64,000 bases of DNA from Closterium sp. Naga37s-1. Lineage: Eukaryota; Streptophyta; Zygnematophyceae; Desmidiales; Closteriaceae. Positions within the stretch are counted from its first letter, which is position 1. Every line of letters begins with the position of its first letter. The position numbers and the translations under genes were made by a program. This document shows, piece by piece, positions 19,167 through 31,991 of this stretch. The DNA is taken from contig CANJKZ010000724.1 in NCBI GenBank assembly GCA_947471745.1, positions 4,011,501 to 4,075,500 of the forward strand. Direction: 5' to 3'. A model generated the notes under the pieces. It saw nothing but the letters and a program-made list of their open reading frames with translations, was not told the DNA's origin and ran no database searches.

Positions 19167-20987
19167 AAGGGTGGAGGTGTTGTGACAAGGGATGGAAAAA
19201 CTGCTATCAGCGCCGAGGAGGGAGGTTGGTGTGGGGAGAGGGCGCAGTGTACCAGCGTCGCGAAGGACAGTGTCAGTGGCTCCACTGTCCAGAACGAAGT
19301 CAATGGTGGAGGAAGGTGAGGCAGAGTACTGGAACGAAGTTTCATTAGCAGAAGAAGGGTACATGGGAGATGCAACAGATTCAGGTTGACCTAATAAACC
19401 AACAAAACCAGAGGAAGGGAAAGCGGTCACACTACCACCTGCAGACGGCGCCGGGGACGCACCCGAGAGATGGGCTGCAGAGGCAGCACTCCCAGCACTC
19501 CAGGTAGGAAAGGGCTGCTGCTGGGAAACCGGAGGAGGAGGGAGGAGGGGCAGTTGCGGCTGGAGGTCGAGCTGCTGCTGGAGATGCTGGAGCTGCTGCT
19601 GGAGCTGAGAGAGGAGAAGCTGCTGCCCATACTGCTGTGACCCCTGCTGCTGATTCCCAAGCTGCTGCTGCTGTTGCTGCTGCTGGTGCTGCTGCTGGGG
19701 AGGGGCGAGGGCCTGGTGGGCGTGGGTGGAGGAGGGAGGTTCATAAAGGGGAGAGGAACGGACCTCAAGGGGAGTGGGGCGAGGGTTGAGGGCGGACCAG
19801 CGAGGAGGGGTGCCGGTGTTGCCACGGGCAAACCACTCATCACTGAGTGCCTTGAAGCACGTCTCAGTGGCATGGGTGGTTTGGCCGCAGCGCTGTCCCT
19901 GAGTGGGACCGTAGCGAGGCAGGTACTGACAGGGAGGAAAGGCAGCTGCCGTACCACGACCCGCACCACTGCTGCCAGCACCACCGCGACCTGCTGATCC
20001 CCCTCGTCCACCCCCACGCCCACCACCACGCCCATCCCCACGCCCACCGCCACGTCCACCCCGGCTGCTGCGCGACTGGGCTGCTGCGGCTGTGGAGGAA
20101 GAGTGGCGAAGGATCTCAGCTTCGGTGGTGATAATCCATTGAGCGACTTCGGCAGGGGTGTGGTGCTTGGAGATAAGCTGCATGTAAGCAAGTTTGTGAG
20201 CGTCGAAGGCAGGTGTGAGGCCCTCGAGGAGGTGGCAGCAGATGACGGTGTCCGGGTACACCACATCGAGTGTTCCAAGGCGCCGAGCAAGGTCTAAGAC
20301 ACGGCGAGTGAAAGCAGCTGCGCCAGAAGTGGAATCCATGGAGAGAGTTCCAAACTCCTTGATAAGGGCGTAAAGAGTGGCAACGTCCTGCCGATCGAAA
20401 AGGTCGACTAGCAGTCGCCACAGGTGGGAGGAGGAGGTAGGTGAGAGCTCGCGTTTGAGGGAGGAGGGGATGGTGGCGAGAAGAATGGCAAGCGCACGCC
20501 GATCAGCAACCCGCCAGGCATTAATTTTCGTGGTGTAGTCTGCAAGTTCTGCAGTGTAGGTGTCCAGGTCCTCCTGGTACTTGTTGTAGCGGGCAGCGGC
20601 CTCGTCATAGATGCGCCTGTCGTCCTCGTAACGCAATTGCAGGCGCAGGTGCTCTTGGAGATTGGTGCGGTAGGTGCGAATGGCGGTTATCGAGCTCTGC
20701 GGGTCGTTGACATTCGGCGCGAAGGTGGGAGGATCACCGGGGGGAGAGGGCTCGGCGCCAGGGTGGGCGGGGGCAGGTCCAGTAGGAGTGGTGGGGGCCA
20801 CGGGCTGAAGTCCACCGCCTTCCTGAAAGACAACCGAGCGAAGGTTGTAGCCGCTGACCACAACAGAGGAGAGGAGCACCTCAACGGAATGAGCATAAGA
20901 GTGCCAATTAGCAGCAGAGTTGTCAGGCAGCAACTCGAGTGCGTCAACAGTGGCAAGGTCGACGGAAGAATCGGACGACGATGCCAT
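19167..20987 (-). CDS. Copia B: gag and start of protease
   Basis: The open frame begins MASSSDSSVDLATVDALELL. It contains a capsid region (ALAILLATIPSSLKRELSPT, DTVICCHLLEGLTPAFDAHK), an Arg/Gly-rich stretch (SSRGGRGGGRGDGRG), a Cys/His cluster (RCGQTTHATETCF) that may be the nucleocapsid finger, a Gln-rich tract and the protease active-site word FVLDSGATDTV. Element C begins just after the protease motif. The frame is otherwise well kept, as expected for a young element. Confidence 0.85.
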
Positions 20988-21078
20988 AGAGATGAGGGTG
21001 GGTAGAGGCTAGGGCAGGAGGAGGATGGTGCGAGGGTACCGTTGCCAATGCTGCTGCTGGCCCTGCTGCCCGTGCCGC

Positions 21079-21265
21079 TGGAGTTGCAGATCTGAGCGCG
21101 GGGAGTGCAGATCTGGGCGCTGGAGTTGCAGATCTGAGCACGGGGAGTGCAGATCTGGGCGCTGGAGTTGCAGATCTGAGCGCGGGGAGTGCAGATCTGG
21201 GCGCTGGAGTTGCAGATCTGAGCGCGGGGAGTGCAGATCTGGGCGCTGGAGTTGCAGATCTGGAC
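21079..21265 (-). repeat. 42-bp tandem repeat in the leader of Copia B
   Basis: About four and a half copies of a 42-bp unit made of two half-units, GAGTTGCAGATCTGAGCGCG and GAGTGCAGATCTGGGCGCTG. It sits between the primer-binding site and gag. Confidence 0.85.
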
Positions 21266-21737
21266 GTGCCTTGGAGGGCAGCGCCTTAGGGGGCGCACGG
21301 GGAGGGAGGACAGCGCCTAAAGGGCGCGTGAAGGGAGGGCAGCTCCGTGGGTGGGGCTAGATCTGAGGAACGGGGAGGAGAGGGTGGCCTAAGGACCGAG
21401 GGAGGTAGGCGTGAGCCATTAGCTCATGATACCATGTTAGAAGAGAGAGAATTGATACATTGAATAATGAGCCAAGAGGCTCTTTAGTACAAACAATGAG
21501 CAAGAGAGAGATGAGAGGGAAGCTTACCCTATTGGCCAATAAGTTGGCCAATGGGTGAGCTTGCTTGTGACCCAAGCAACCACAAATATGTGTTGGTTGG
21601 GATTGGTTGAGCTAAGGACCAATCCCAACCAACCACAAAATGTGGTTGGAGGGTACACTAAGCAACCCCCCAATTTATAAATGTGCTACACTTCTAGCCT
21701 ATGTATGTTGTATGAAATATGAAATTACAACACCTTG

Positions 21738-24288
21738 CTCTACGACAAGCTGTCTGGGTGCGCAACTGCTTGGAGCGGTCGACGACGCCGCCGGGGACGA
21801 CTCCGTACCAGCTGCTGACCGGGAAGAAGCCCGACCTTACGCTGGCGCGGGTGTGGGGCTGCATGGTGCAGTTCATGGTTCCCGAGCAGCAGCGCGGTGG
21901 GAAGCTGGCGCCGAAGGCTCGTTGGGGGCTTCACCTGGGTGTGTCGCCGGAGAGCAAGGGCTGGGAGGTGCTCGACCTGACCAACACCAAGGTGGTCACG
22001 TCGGTCGAGGTGGTCTTCTACGAGACGCTGTCGCTGGACGTGTGGAAGGCGAAGTCTGGGCCGGCGTCAGAGCGAACGCAGGCGCACCCGCCGACGGACA
22101 CCTCGACGGCACCGGTTCCACTGCTCGCCGAAGTCGATGAGCCTCCTGATGAGGATGTTGTGGAGCCTCTCCCATGGCAGATCGGCCTTCTTCGACACCT
22201 GTGTCGGCCACCGGCGATGAGGGGAGCCTTGAGGCGTCGCCTGTGGCGCCAGCCCATGGCATCGCCGGCGGTCGACAAGGCGCCAAGCTCGTCGACCAGG
22301 ATGGGAAGCCGTCGACGACAGGGGAGCACCAGACAGGGGAGCCGGTCGAACAGGAGGCAACAGCAGGGGTCCATTTGACAGGGGAGCAGCAGCCGGGGCG
22401 GTCGACAGGGGAGCTGTCGAAGTCAGCAGCAGACGAGCAGCCGATCGAAGGGTCGAAGCAGCTGGTCGACGACGAGGTCGTCGACGAGGAAGGGGAGCAG
22501 TCGGCGGGTGAGGAGTCCACCGACAGCGACGTGGTGGAAGTGCCGATCACGAAGCCTGAGCTGCGACGCACAGGTCGAGCTCGACGGCCGCCGGAGCGGC
22601 TGAGCTTCCACGTCTGCCTACCGCCAGCTGCCTTCACCACGGTGTACGACGAGGTCGACGACGACCTGTTGTACGACGACGCTGAGGAGGATAAAGACCA
22701 GCCGGAGCTCGACCCTGACGTGCATGCCGACCCCGAGCACCGCTGGGACATCTCCACGATGACGGTGAAGGAGGCGCTGTCGAGCTGGAAGGGCAAGGCG
22801 GAGAAGGCCGCCATGGAAGAAGAGATCCGTAGCCTCATCGGTATGGGGACTTGGGAGCTGGTCGAACGCCCACGCGGGGTGAACATCATGAAGAACCGGT
22901 GGGTGCTGACGACCAAGTACCGCATCGACGACACCGTCGAGCGCGAGAAGGCGAGGCTGGTCGTGAAGGGCTTCACGCAGGTGTGCGGTGCCGACTACGA
23001 CGAGACGTACTCGCCGGTGAGCAGCTATGTCACGATTAGGATCTTCCTCAGCATCGTCGCCGTCCTCGACCTCAACCTGATGCAGCTCGACATGAAGAAC
23101 GCTTTCTTGCAGAGCAAGCTCGACAGGATGCTCTACATGTACCAGCCGGACTACTTCGACGACGGGACCGGCCGGGTGTGTAAGTTGCTGAAGAGCCTCT
23201 ACGGGCTGAAGCAGTCACCGCTACTGTGGTACAGGGCTCTCGATAGTGTGCTGCTGGGCACTGGCTGGAAGAAGAGCCAGGTCGACGAGGCGCTCTACTT
23301 CAAGGCCGGCGACGACGGAGTGACCTGCTGGGTGCTGGTCTACGTCGACGACCTGCTCGCCGCCAGCACCAGCACTGCGATGCTGAAGGAGCTACTGGAG
23401 GCCGCCTTCGAGCTGCGTGAGATCTCGCCGGTGGTGAAGTACCTTGGGCTGGAGATCGTGCGCGACAGGCCGGCCAGGAAGCTGTGGCTGCACCAGCAGG
23501 GCTACGCCGACAAGCTGCGCAGGCGCTTCATCGACGAGGAGCAGGGTGGTCGAGTCCCGAAGACGCCGGTCTCGGTCGACGCCTACGCTCAGCTGACGCT
23601 CGACGACGAGGAGGCTCAGGAGCGCGAGGAGGAGGAGTACCGGTAGAAGGTCGGCTCGCTGCAGTTCGCGGCGACGACGACAAGGCCGGACATCGCGTTC
23701 GCCTGCAGCAAGCTGGGGAGCGGCCTCACGGTGAGGAGTGACCAGCATTGGCGCGAGGTCGACCGCTGCCTCGCCTACCTCGCCGACACCCGCGACACCG
23801 CCCTGGAGTTCGGTGGTGGACCAGAACCGGACGAGCACGGGAGGCTACGTGTTCGTCTACGGAGGGGCCGCCGTCTCCTGGTCAAGCTCGCGCATCAAGT
23901 GCACGACATTGTCATCGACCGAGTCGGAGTACGTGGCGGCCACGGATGCCGGCAAGGAGGGGCGTCGACTTCGCTTCCTCCTTGCGGAATTCAAGCTGCT
24001 CGACGCTGGGAAGCCGACCATCCTCCGCGTCGACAACAAGTCGGCAATCACGGTCGCTGAGGGCTTGGGGTTGACGGGCAACCTCAAGCACATGGAGCGA
24101 CGCTACGCCTGGCTGCAGCACATGGTGAGGCGCGGGAAATTCGTGCTGAAGTACATCCCGACCACCGAGCAGCCAGCGGACTTCCTGACGAAGGCGCTGC
24201 ATTTTCCGGCTTTCAACCGGTGCTCTGTCGCCATCGGCCAAGTGCGTCTGGCCGACGTCGACGACGGCGACGACGAAGTGCAGCAGTA
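21738..24288 (+). pseudogene. Copia A: reverse transcriptase and RNase H part
   Basis: The element resumes directly after the second CCTTG. First comes the integrase C-terminal region (LTGKKPDLTLARVWGCMVQF), then a variable acidic linker. The reverse transcriptase shows RWVLTTKYRIDDTVEREKAR, LMQLDMKNAFLQSKLDRMLY, YGLKQSPLLWYRALD and YVDDLLAASTS, and RNase H shows STESEYVAATDAGKEGRRL and EQPADFLTKAL. Fossil of an old insertion, broken, with a small number of breaks. Confidence 0.8.
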
Positions 24289-24418
24289 GGTGCCGTGCCC
24301 ATCTGCACGGCTGGTGCGGTGACGGCGTGCTGTGTGTGGGGTGCACGCCGAGGACGAGTTTTCTCCATGGAGTACTGCCGTGTGGGCTGGAGGCCCAAGC
24401 GTGAGCGCGGCAGGGGAG

Positions 24419-25570
24419 TGTTAACGGGAATGGAGTGTTGGCCCCGCCCTCGCTTGGGCAACGCCGACGACTTGGTCGGATGTACGGGAGTAGCAGACGA
24501 CCGTTCACATTGGGAGAGCTGCTCGACAGGCTTCGTCGAGCTGCAGGGGACCGCTGTGGTGTTGCTGTCGACCAGAGAGCTCGACAGCTGCAACTGACTG
24601 GTCTGGGCGACGGGTGGGACGTCGACCAGGACCTACAGCTCGACCAGGAGGTCTCCGGAGCATCCCGTCGACCTGCCGTTCGACCGGAAGGTCTCCGTAG
24701 CATCCCGTCGACCTGTCGTTCGACCGGGAGGTCTCCGGAGCATCCCGTCAACCTGCCGCTCGATCGCGAGGTCTACGGAGCATCCCGTCGACCTGCAGTT
24801 CGACCGGGAGGTCGACGGAGTAGTCCGTCGACCTGACAAGTGAGCAGCGGTCGACGAGGGGAGCTCGGCGACAACCGCTGACGGTTCTGGTCGACGGAAG
24901 GGGTCCGTCGACCAGGGGGTAGCTCGACGGGAGTTGTGGTCGACCAGAGGCACCTGGTGGTCGACCAGAGGGACCTGGCGGTCGACCAGAAGCAGTGGTG
25001 GTCGACCGGAAGCACCAGGCGGTCGACCGGGTAACCTGCTCGACGAGTTCTGCGGAGGCACGCGAACGTCGTCGAGGTTGCGATGGCGCAGGCGACTTCG
25101 GGCTGGTATCCCGAAGTCGATGTGGCTCGTCAGGCGCAGACAACAGCCAACGGATGCCCAACGAGGCAAGTCGGGCCAATCGTCTGCGCGCACCTGCGAG
25201 CGTGCGCACTGCTGTGTTCTACGGGGCAACGCTGGACAGCCACTCTGCTGCAGCGTTGGCACGCCGTCGGCCTGCTCTGTTGGCAGGTCGCCTTTTTGCA
25301 GTGCTGGCGCGGCTCCTCTACGCAACGCTGGCAGGCGGTCGACCAAGCTGTGCTGGCGGTCAACCAGGCTAGCTGAAGGGTTGCTAGGTGCCTGATGTAG
25401 TCATTTTGTCATTTCTTGTTCAATTATTCTGTAATTTCGACTTTGCCTAGTGGAAACTCTTGCCGATTTCTCTCGTGAATGTGCAAGCACTAAGGAACTA
25501 AGCAAAGCTACGATCACTCCTAGTAGTTCGTGCCAACCCTCGTAGTCTAGCTCACTACCGTTGTAGGGTG
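24419..25570 (+). mobile_element. 3' LTR of Copia A
   Basis: It begins TGTTAACGGGAATGG right after a purine-rich tract (GCGCGGCAGGGGAG) and runs through GTCGAC-rich short repeats (GGTCTCCGGAGCATCCCGTC, several copies at 24640-24830) to about CCGTTGTAGGGTGAC. The homologous block at 30902-31991 aligns at both ends, giving an LTR of about 1.1 kb. The exact end is uncertain. Confidence 0.6.
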
Positions 25571-28500
25571 ACTCTCCGCATGAAGGACCGCAATACCCGC
25601 TTTGTGTGGGTGAGACGGGTCGCCAAGAAGTCCGACGTGATGCGGGAGTTCGCGCAGGGTGGTGGTGGTGGAACGGCAGGCGAAGAAGTCGGTGCTGATG
25701 CCGCGCTCTGACTGGGGAGGGGAGTTCCTCGAGAAGGAGTTCACCATCTTCGTGGATCGTCCAAGACTTGACCTGCCCGTACACCCCGCAGTAGAATGGC
25801 ATGGCGGAGCGGGAGATCAGGACGGTGGTGGAGTCGGTGCGGGCGATGCTGCTGCATATGGGCGTGCAGCACCACTGGTGGCATCTCACTCTGCGGCAGG
25901 CCGTCTGGGTTAGCAACTTCTTGGAGAGGTCGATGATGCCGCCGGGGACGACGCCGTACCAGTTGATGACCAGCAAGCACCCCGACCTGTCGCTGGCCCG
26001 TGTGTGGGGCTGCATGGCGCAGTTTCTGGTCTCTGAGCAGCAGCATGGTGGAAAGCTGAAGCTGAAGGGCAGGTGGGGCCTTCACCTCGGTGTGTCGAAG
26101 GAGAGGAAGGGCTAAGAACTCCTCGACCTCACCGACAACCGGGTGGTCACCACGTCGGACGTGGTGTTCTATGAGACGACGTAGCTGGAGGTCTGGAAGT
26201 CGGAGCACGGGCCGGTGTCAGGACGGACGCAGGTCAACCTGCCGACAGACACCTCGACTGCGACGCTCCCTTTGCTCGTCGAGGTCGGTGAGCTTGCTGC
26301 TGAGAATGATGAGGACATCCGAGCCCCTTCTCCTTCCCCTGCCCCTCCTGCCCCACCCCTTGTAGCCGACCTGCCTGAGCTGACATCAACTTCGGCCAGC
26401 AACGATGAGGGGAGCTGTGGGGCGTCGCCTGTGGCGCCGACCAAGAGCATCGCCGGTAGCCAACTTGACGTCAAGCAAGTCGGCGTGGGAGAGGGGCCGC
26501 TGTCGACAGGGGAGCAGCGGGTCGAGAGGAAGGACAGGTGCGAGGATGGCGAGGTGCGAGGGGACGGGTGGAGGGAGGGAGGGGGTGGGTGGGCGGGCAG
26601 GGATGAGGCAGCGGATGCAGGGGAAAGGAGTGGACGGGGGCAGGGGGGGGTACTATGTTTGCTGTTCGTGGCGCTCCTGATGTTGACGTGGGCGGTCCAG
26701 TTGGTGAGGGAAGCATCTTGGAAGCTTCTAGATGGATGAGGAGGCGGGTGAGGAGGCAGAGAGTGGGGGTGGTAGGGGAGGAATTGGGTTGGGTGCTAGA
26801 AGGAGGAGGGAGAGGGGGGGGTGGGGGGAGTGGAGAGGGTGGGGTGGATGGGGGGGTTGCGGCGGTGGGTAGTGGCAGCAGCGGTAAGGGGCATGGCAGA
26901 GCAGAGAGGGAGGACAGAGGCCGGGAGAGTGAGGGGGCAGGCGGTATGCTGGTTGGAGTGGCAGGGGGGAGGCAGGTTTGTGGGCGCAAGATGGCGGGGC
27001 GGGAGGTATTTGCGGGGGATGGGGGGAGCGACAGCAGCGATTACCATGCGGAGGTGGAGGAGGGGGGGGGTGGCGAGGAGGACGAGGAGGAGGAGGAGGA
27101 GGAGGAGGAGGAGCTGGAGGAGCCGACGAAGGAGGCGTCAGCAGGGAAGCTACCGCCGGGGGAGCAGCCAGCAAAGAAGCCGACTAAGGAGCTGTCGGCG
27201 ACTAGGCAGTCGGCTGGGAAGACGACGATAGGGGAGAAGTTGGTAGGGACGCCGGCTGTGGTGCAGCAGGACGTCGAGGGCAGCGAAGTCGGTGACGATG
27301 GAGGGGAGCAGCTGGGCACCGAGGGTTCCACCGACAGCGATGTGGTGGAGGTCCAGCCTGGACCACGGCGTTCAGCTCGAACTCGGAGGCGCCTGGCTTC
27401 CTGTCCTACCATGCGTGAACTCGGAGGCCGCCTGGCTTCCTGTCCTACCATGCCCGAACTCGGAGGCCGCCTGGCTTCCTGTCCTGGCCACCCGAGCTCG
27501 GAGGCCGCCGGCTGCCTACACCATAGTGTACGACGAGGTCAATGATGATCTGCTATAAAACGACGCCGAGGAGGATGTTGACCTGCCGGAACTCAACCCC
27601 GACATGCACGCTGACCCCGAGCACCGCAAGGACATCGCCACGATGATGGTGAAGGAGGTGTTGGCGAGCTGGAAGGGTATGGCGGCGAAGGCCGTTATGG
27701 ACTAGGAGATCCGCAGTCTCGTCGGCATGGGCACGTGGGTGCTGGTCGAACGGCCCGTCCGGGGTGAACAATACGAAAAACCGGTGGGTGCTAATGACGA
27801 AGTATCGCATTGACGACACTGTTGAGACCGAGAAGGCGAAGCTGGTCGTGAAGGGCTTCACGCAGGTGTATGGCGCCGAATACGACGAGACGTACACGCC
27901 AATAAGCAGCTACGTCATGCTGAGGATCTTCCTCAGCATCGTCGCCGTCCTCGACCTCAACCTGATGCAGCTCGACATTAAGAACGCCTTCCTGCAGAGC
28001 AAGCTCGACTGGGTGCAATACATGTACCAGTCGGACTACTACACTCACGGGACCAACCCGATGTGCAAGCTGCTGAAGACCCTGTACAGGCTGAAGCAGT
28101 TGCCGCTGTTGTGGTACCGGACACTCAACGATGTGTTGATGGGTGCCGACTGGAAGAAAAGCCAGGCCGACACGGCGTTGTACTTCAAGGTCGGCGACGA
28201 CGGAGAGGCCTGCTGGGTGCTGGTCTACGTCGACAACCAGCTCGCTACCAGAAGGAGTGCCACAATGCTGAAGGAGCTGATGGAGCTACTGGAGGCCACC
28301 TTCGAGTTGCGCGAGATCTTGCCGGCGGAAATGTACCTCGGATTGGAGACCATACGCGATAGGCCGGCGAGGAAGCTGTGGCTGCACCAGCAGGGCTACA
28401 CCGACAAGCTGCGCAGGCGTTTCATCGACGAGGAGCAGACCAGGCGCACCCCGAAGACGCCGGTCTCCGTCAACGCCTACGCCGAGCTGACGTTCGACGA

Positions 28501-29512
28501 CGAGGAGGCTCGAGTGCCATGAGGAGGAGTACCGGCAAAAGGTTGGCTCGCTGCATTTCGCAACGACGACGACGAGGCCAGACACCGCCTTCGTTGCAGC
28601 AAGCTGGGGAGCAGCCTCATGGTGAGGAGTGACCAGAACTGGCGCGAGGTCGACCGCTGCCTCGCCTACCTCGCCAACACTCATGACACCGCCTTGGAGT
28701 TTGGCAGTGGACCAGAGTCGCTGAAGTTGGTCGGCTACATGGACGCCGACGACGCCGGCGAAAAGCAGAACCGGACGAGCACGGGCAACTACGTGTTCGT
28801 CCACGGAGGGGCCACAATTTCTTGGTCTAGCTAGCGCATCATGTGCGCGACGCTGTCGTCGACCGAGTAGGAGTATGTGGCAACCACCAAGGCTGGCAAG
28901 GAGGGTAGCCGCCTTCGCTTCCTCCTTGCAGGATTCTGGCAGCGAGGCGCCGGGACGCCGACCGTCCTTCGAGTGGACAAAAAGTCGGCCATTATGGTCA
29001 CCGAGGGCATGGAATTGACGGGAAAACTCAATTACATGAAGTGGCGATATGCCTGGCTGTAGCACATGGTGAAGCACGGGAAGTTTTCGCTGAAGTACAT
29101 CCCAAGCACCGAGCAGCCGGCTGACTTCCGGCCGAAGGCGCTGCACTACCCAACCTTCAACCAATGCTCCATCGCGATCGACCAAGTGCGCCTTGCCGAC
29201 GTGGGCGACGGCGACATCAACGTGCAACAATAGGTGCCATGCCCTCTTGCATGGCTGGTGCGGTGACGGTGTGCTGTGCGTTATGTGCACGCCGACGAGC
29301 TATTTTCCGAGGAGTTGTGCCGTGTGGGCTGGGGGCCCAAGCCTGAACGCGGCTGGGGAGTGTCAACGGGAGTTGTTGTTGGGCCCCGTCCTCGCTTGGG
29401 CGGAACCGACTTCTTGGTCGGGTGTGTGGGAGGTGCAGCCGACCTGTAGTAGTGCGCGAGCTAGTCGACGGGTTCGGTGACCTGCACGGTGTTACTGCGA
29501 TGGCGTTGACTT
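25571..29512 (+). mobile_element. Second, degenerate copy of Copia family A
   Basis: Integrase-core sequence (about 25575-26110) similar to that of A is followed by integrase C-terminal region, a purine-rich linker (26530-27120), reverse transcriptase (NRWVLMTKYRIDDTVETEKA, LMQLDIKNAFLQSKLDWV) and RNase H to about 29233. LTR-like sequence starts TGTCAACGGG at 29361. Many breaks; older or faster decaying than A. It abuts the LTR of A on the left and a third piece on the right. Confidence 0.75.
26530..27120 (+). repeat. Purine-rich (G/A) low-complexity tract inside the second A-family copy
   Basis: GGAGGG- and GGAGGA-type sequence fills the linker between the integrase and reverse transcriptase segments. 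Proline-rich minus-strand frames over it are composition artefacts. Confidence 0.6.
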
Positions 29513-31991
29513 TGGTAAGCTGGACAGGGTGCTGTACATGTTCCAGCCAGACTACTATGACGATGGAACTGGCCGGGTGTGCAAGCTGTTGAAAAGCCTC
29601 TACGGACTAAAACAGTCACCACTGCTGTAGTACAGGGCCCTCGACGGAGTGCTACTGGGCGCTGGCTGGAAGAAGAGCCAGGTCGACGAGGCTCTCTACT
29701 TCAAGGCCGGTGACGAAGGAGTGATTTGTTGGGTGCTTGTCTACGTCGACGACCTACTTGCCGCCAGCAGCAGCCTCGCGATGATGAAGGAACTGAAAGA
29801 GCTGCTGGAGGCTGCCTTTGAGCTGCGCGAGATCAGCTCGGTCGAGAGGTACCTTGGGCTGGAAACCGTGCGCGATAGGTCGGCAAGGAAGCTATGGCTG
29901 CACCAGCAGTCGTACGTCGACAAGCTCCGCAGGCGTTTCATCGACGAAGAGCAGACCGGGCGCATCCCGAAGACGCCGGTCTCCGTCGACGCCTATGCAG
30001 AGCTGACATTCGATGACGAGGATGCTCAAGCGCGCGAGGAGGAAGAGTACAGGCAGAAGGTTGGCTCGCTGCAGTTCGCAGCGACGACGACGAGGCCAGA
30101 CATCGCATTCGCGTGCAGCAAGCTGGGAAGCGGCCTGACGGTGCGGAGAGATAACCACTGGCGCGAGGTCGACCGCTGCCTGCACTACCTCGCCGACACC
30201 CGTGACACCGCTTTGGAGTTTGGCGGTGGACCAGACTCGCTGTGCCTGGTCGGCTACGTGGACGCAGACGACGCAAGCGACAAGCAGAACCGGACCAGCA
30301 CAGGTGGCTATGTGTTCATCTTCGGAGGGGCCGCAGTTTCCTGGTCGAGCCAGCGCATCAAGTGTGCGACGCTCTCCTCGACCGAGTCAAAGTACGTTGC
30401 GGCCACGGAAGCTGGCAAAGAGGCTCGTCGATTTCGCTTCCTCCTTGCAGAGTTCAAGCTGCTAGACCCTGGGACGCCGACTGTCCTTCGTGTGGACAAC
30501 CAGTCGGCCATCACTGTCGCGGAAGGCTTGGGGCTGAAGGGCAACCTCAAGCACATGGAGCGACGTTATGCTTGGCTGCAGCAGATGGTGAAGCGTGGGA
30601 AGATTGCGTTGAAGTACATCCCCACCTCTGAGCAGCCAGCTGACTTCCTGACGAAGGGGCTGCACTCTCCGGCCTTCAACCGGTGCTCCGTCGCGATCGG
30701 CCAAGTTCGTCTGGCTGACGTTGGCGATGGTGACGACGATGTGCAGCAGTAGGTGCCGTGTCCTTCTGCACGGCTGGTGCGGTGACCGGCGTGCTGTGTG
30801 TTGTGTGCACGCTGACGAAGGATTTTCCCAGTGTATACTATCCCTTGGGTTCTGGGTGAACCTTGTGCGTAGGGTGCCCAAGCGTGAGCGCGGCAGGGGA
30901 GTGTTGAAGGAAATTGGCCCCGCCCTCGCATGGGCAAAACTGACCTTGTGGTCGGGTGTGCGGGAGGTGCAGCCGACCTTCTACAGGTGTTCGAGGGTTG
31001 CCTGTGCACGAGGTGTACTAGGGAATCTATGCAAGAGTAACTGAAGCATCTGCGAGTGCAACACAGACTTCCCGTGCGCATGTACAAGTTGCGCAGCTCG
31101 TGCAGAAGTTCGCGGGTGTTCGTCTGCGCAGGGTCGCGTCTGACCCTGCGCAACCTTGAGACTGCACAGGCGAATTTTGGCCAGAAATTCGAATGTGCCC
31201 TAATTTCGACCAATTAGGGGCTGACATTTTGAAATGTCAACCGAGGTGCTCAACGAAGGTGCTCGACGAAGGTCGTCGAACAGCGACGACGAAGGTCGTC
31301 AACCCGCGATGACAAAGGTCGTCAACCGGTGATGACGAAGGTTATCATCCTGCAGAGATGTCAGGGACTTCATCTGGTTGACCAAGTTACCTGCTCGACG
31401 AGTGTGCGAAGGTGTGCGAACGTCGTCGAGGCTGTTGTGGCGAAGTCGACCGACGTGGCAGCACGTGGTCGACATGGCTCATCATGTGCAACCGTCAGCA
31501 TGTGGCTGACAACCTGCGCAATGTGTGTGACAGTGCACGTCGTGCATAACTGTCTACAAGCACATGCGAAGTAGGTGCCTGCACATGTGCTTACAATCAC
31601 CTGCAGATGCAATGTTGGCAAGCCGCGCGGATGCTGCGTTGGCAAGCCGCGCGGGTGCAGCGTTGGCAGGCCACCATCTGCAGCGTTGGCAAGTCGCACA
31701 CAAGCTGCGTTGGCGGGCCGCAGACTTGCTACGTTGGCAGGTCGACAACTCTGTCACGCTGGCATTCGACCTGCCTGAGCACTAGCAAACCTTGCATGTG
31801 ATGTAGTCAATCCTTGCCATTGTTTGTTCTCATTCTGAACTCTGTATTCTCAACTTTTCCTTAGTGAAACTCTTGCTGTTTTGCCCTGTGAAAACACAAG
31901 TCCTAGAGAACACAGACAGAGCTAAGATCACTCTACCAACTCGTGCCTACCCTGGAGTCTAGCTCCCACCGTTGTAGAGTTAATCTCCTCA
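29513..31991 (+). mobile_element. Third, partial copy of Copia family A with long LTR
   Basis: This copy starts within the reverse transcriptase (KLDRVLYMFQPDYYDDGTGR) and continues through the YVDDLLAASSS motif and a well-kept RNase H (STESKYVAATEAGKEARRF, EQPADFLTKGL) to 30752. An LTR of about 1.09 kb follows (30902-31991, start TGTTGAAGG, end near TTAATCTCCTCA). The frame is better preserved than in the second copy. Only the 3' half of an element is present. Confidence 0.75.

Larger units (their letters stand above)
8038..21732 (-). mobile_element. Ty1/Copia element B, young, itself entered by C
   Basis: Two 298-bp LTRs (8038-8335 and 21435-21732) begin TGTTAGAAGAGAGAG and end ATTACAACA; by eye they differ at about two positions, so insertion was recent. 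The 5-bp duplication CCTTG lies at 8033-8037 and 21733-21737. On the minus strand, a primer site TGGTATCATGAGC adjoins the 5' LTR and a polypurine tract (TTGGGGGGTTG) precedes the 3' LTR. Parts in order are leader repeats, gag (20987 down to 19167), protease start (DSGATDTV), integrase (11941-10850), an Ala/Pro-repeat linker, and reverse transcriptase/RNase H (10837-8372). Element C separates the protease region from the integrase region. Apart from C it looks nearly whole, with perhaps one or two breaks. Confidence 0.9.
6407..25570 (+). mobile_element. Ty1/Copia element A, old, split by nested insertion B
   Basis: An LTR-like block starts TGTCAATGGG at 6407 and shares the word order GTCGGGTGTGCGGGAGGTGC with blocks at 29361 and 30902; a 3' LTR starts TGTTAACGGG at 24419 and runs to about 25570. 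Between them are a pre-integrase and integrase segment (7260-8037) and a reverse transcriptase/RNase H segment (21738-24288). Element B sits between these two, flanked by CCTTG. The LTR sequences of this family differ widely, so A is much older than B and C. Only the parts from the pre-integrase onward are recognised; the element is broken, with several breaks. Confidence 0.8.
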
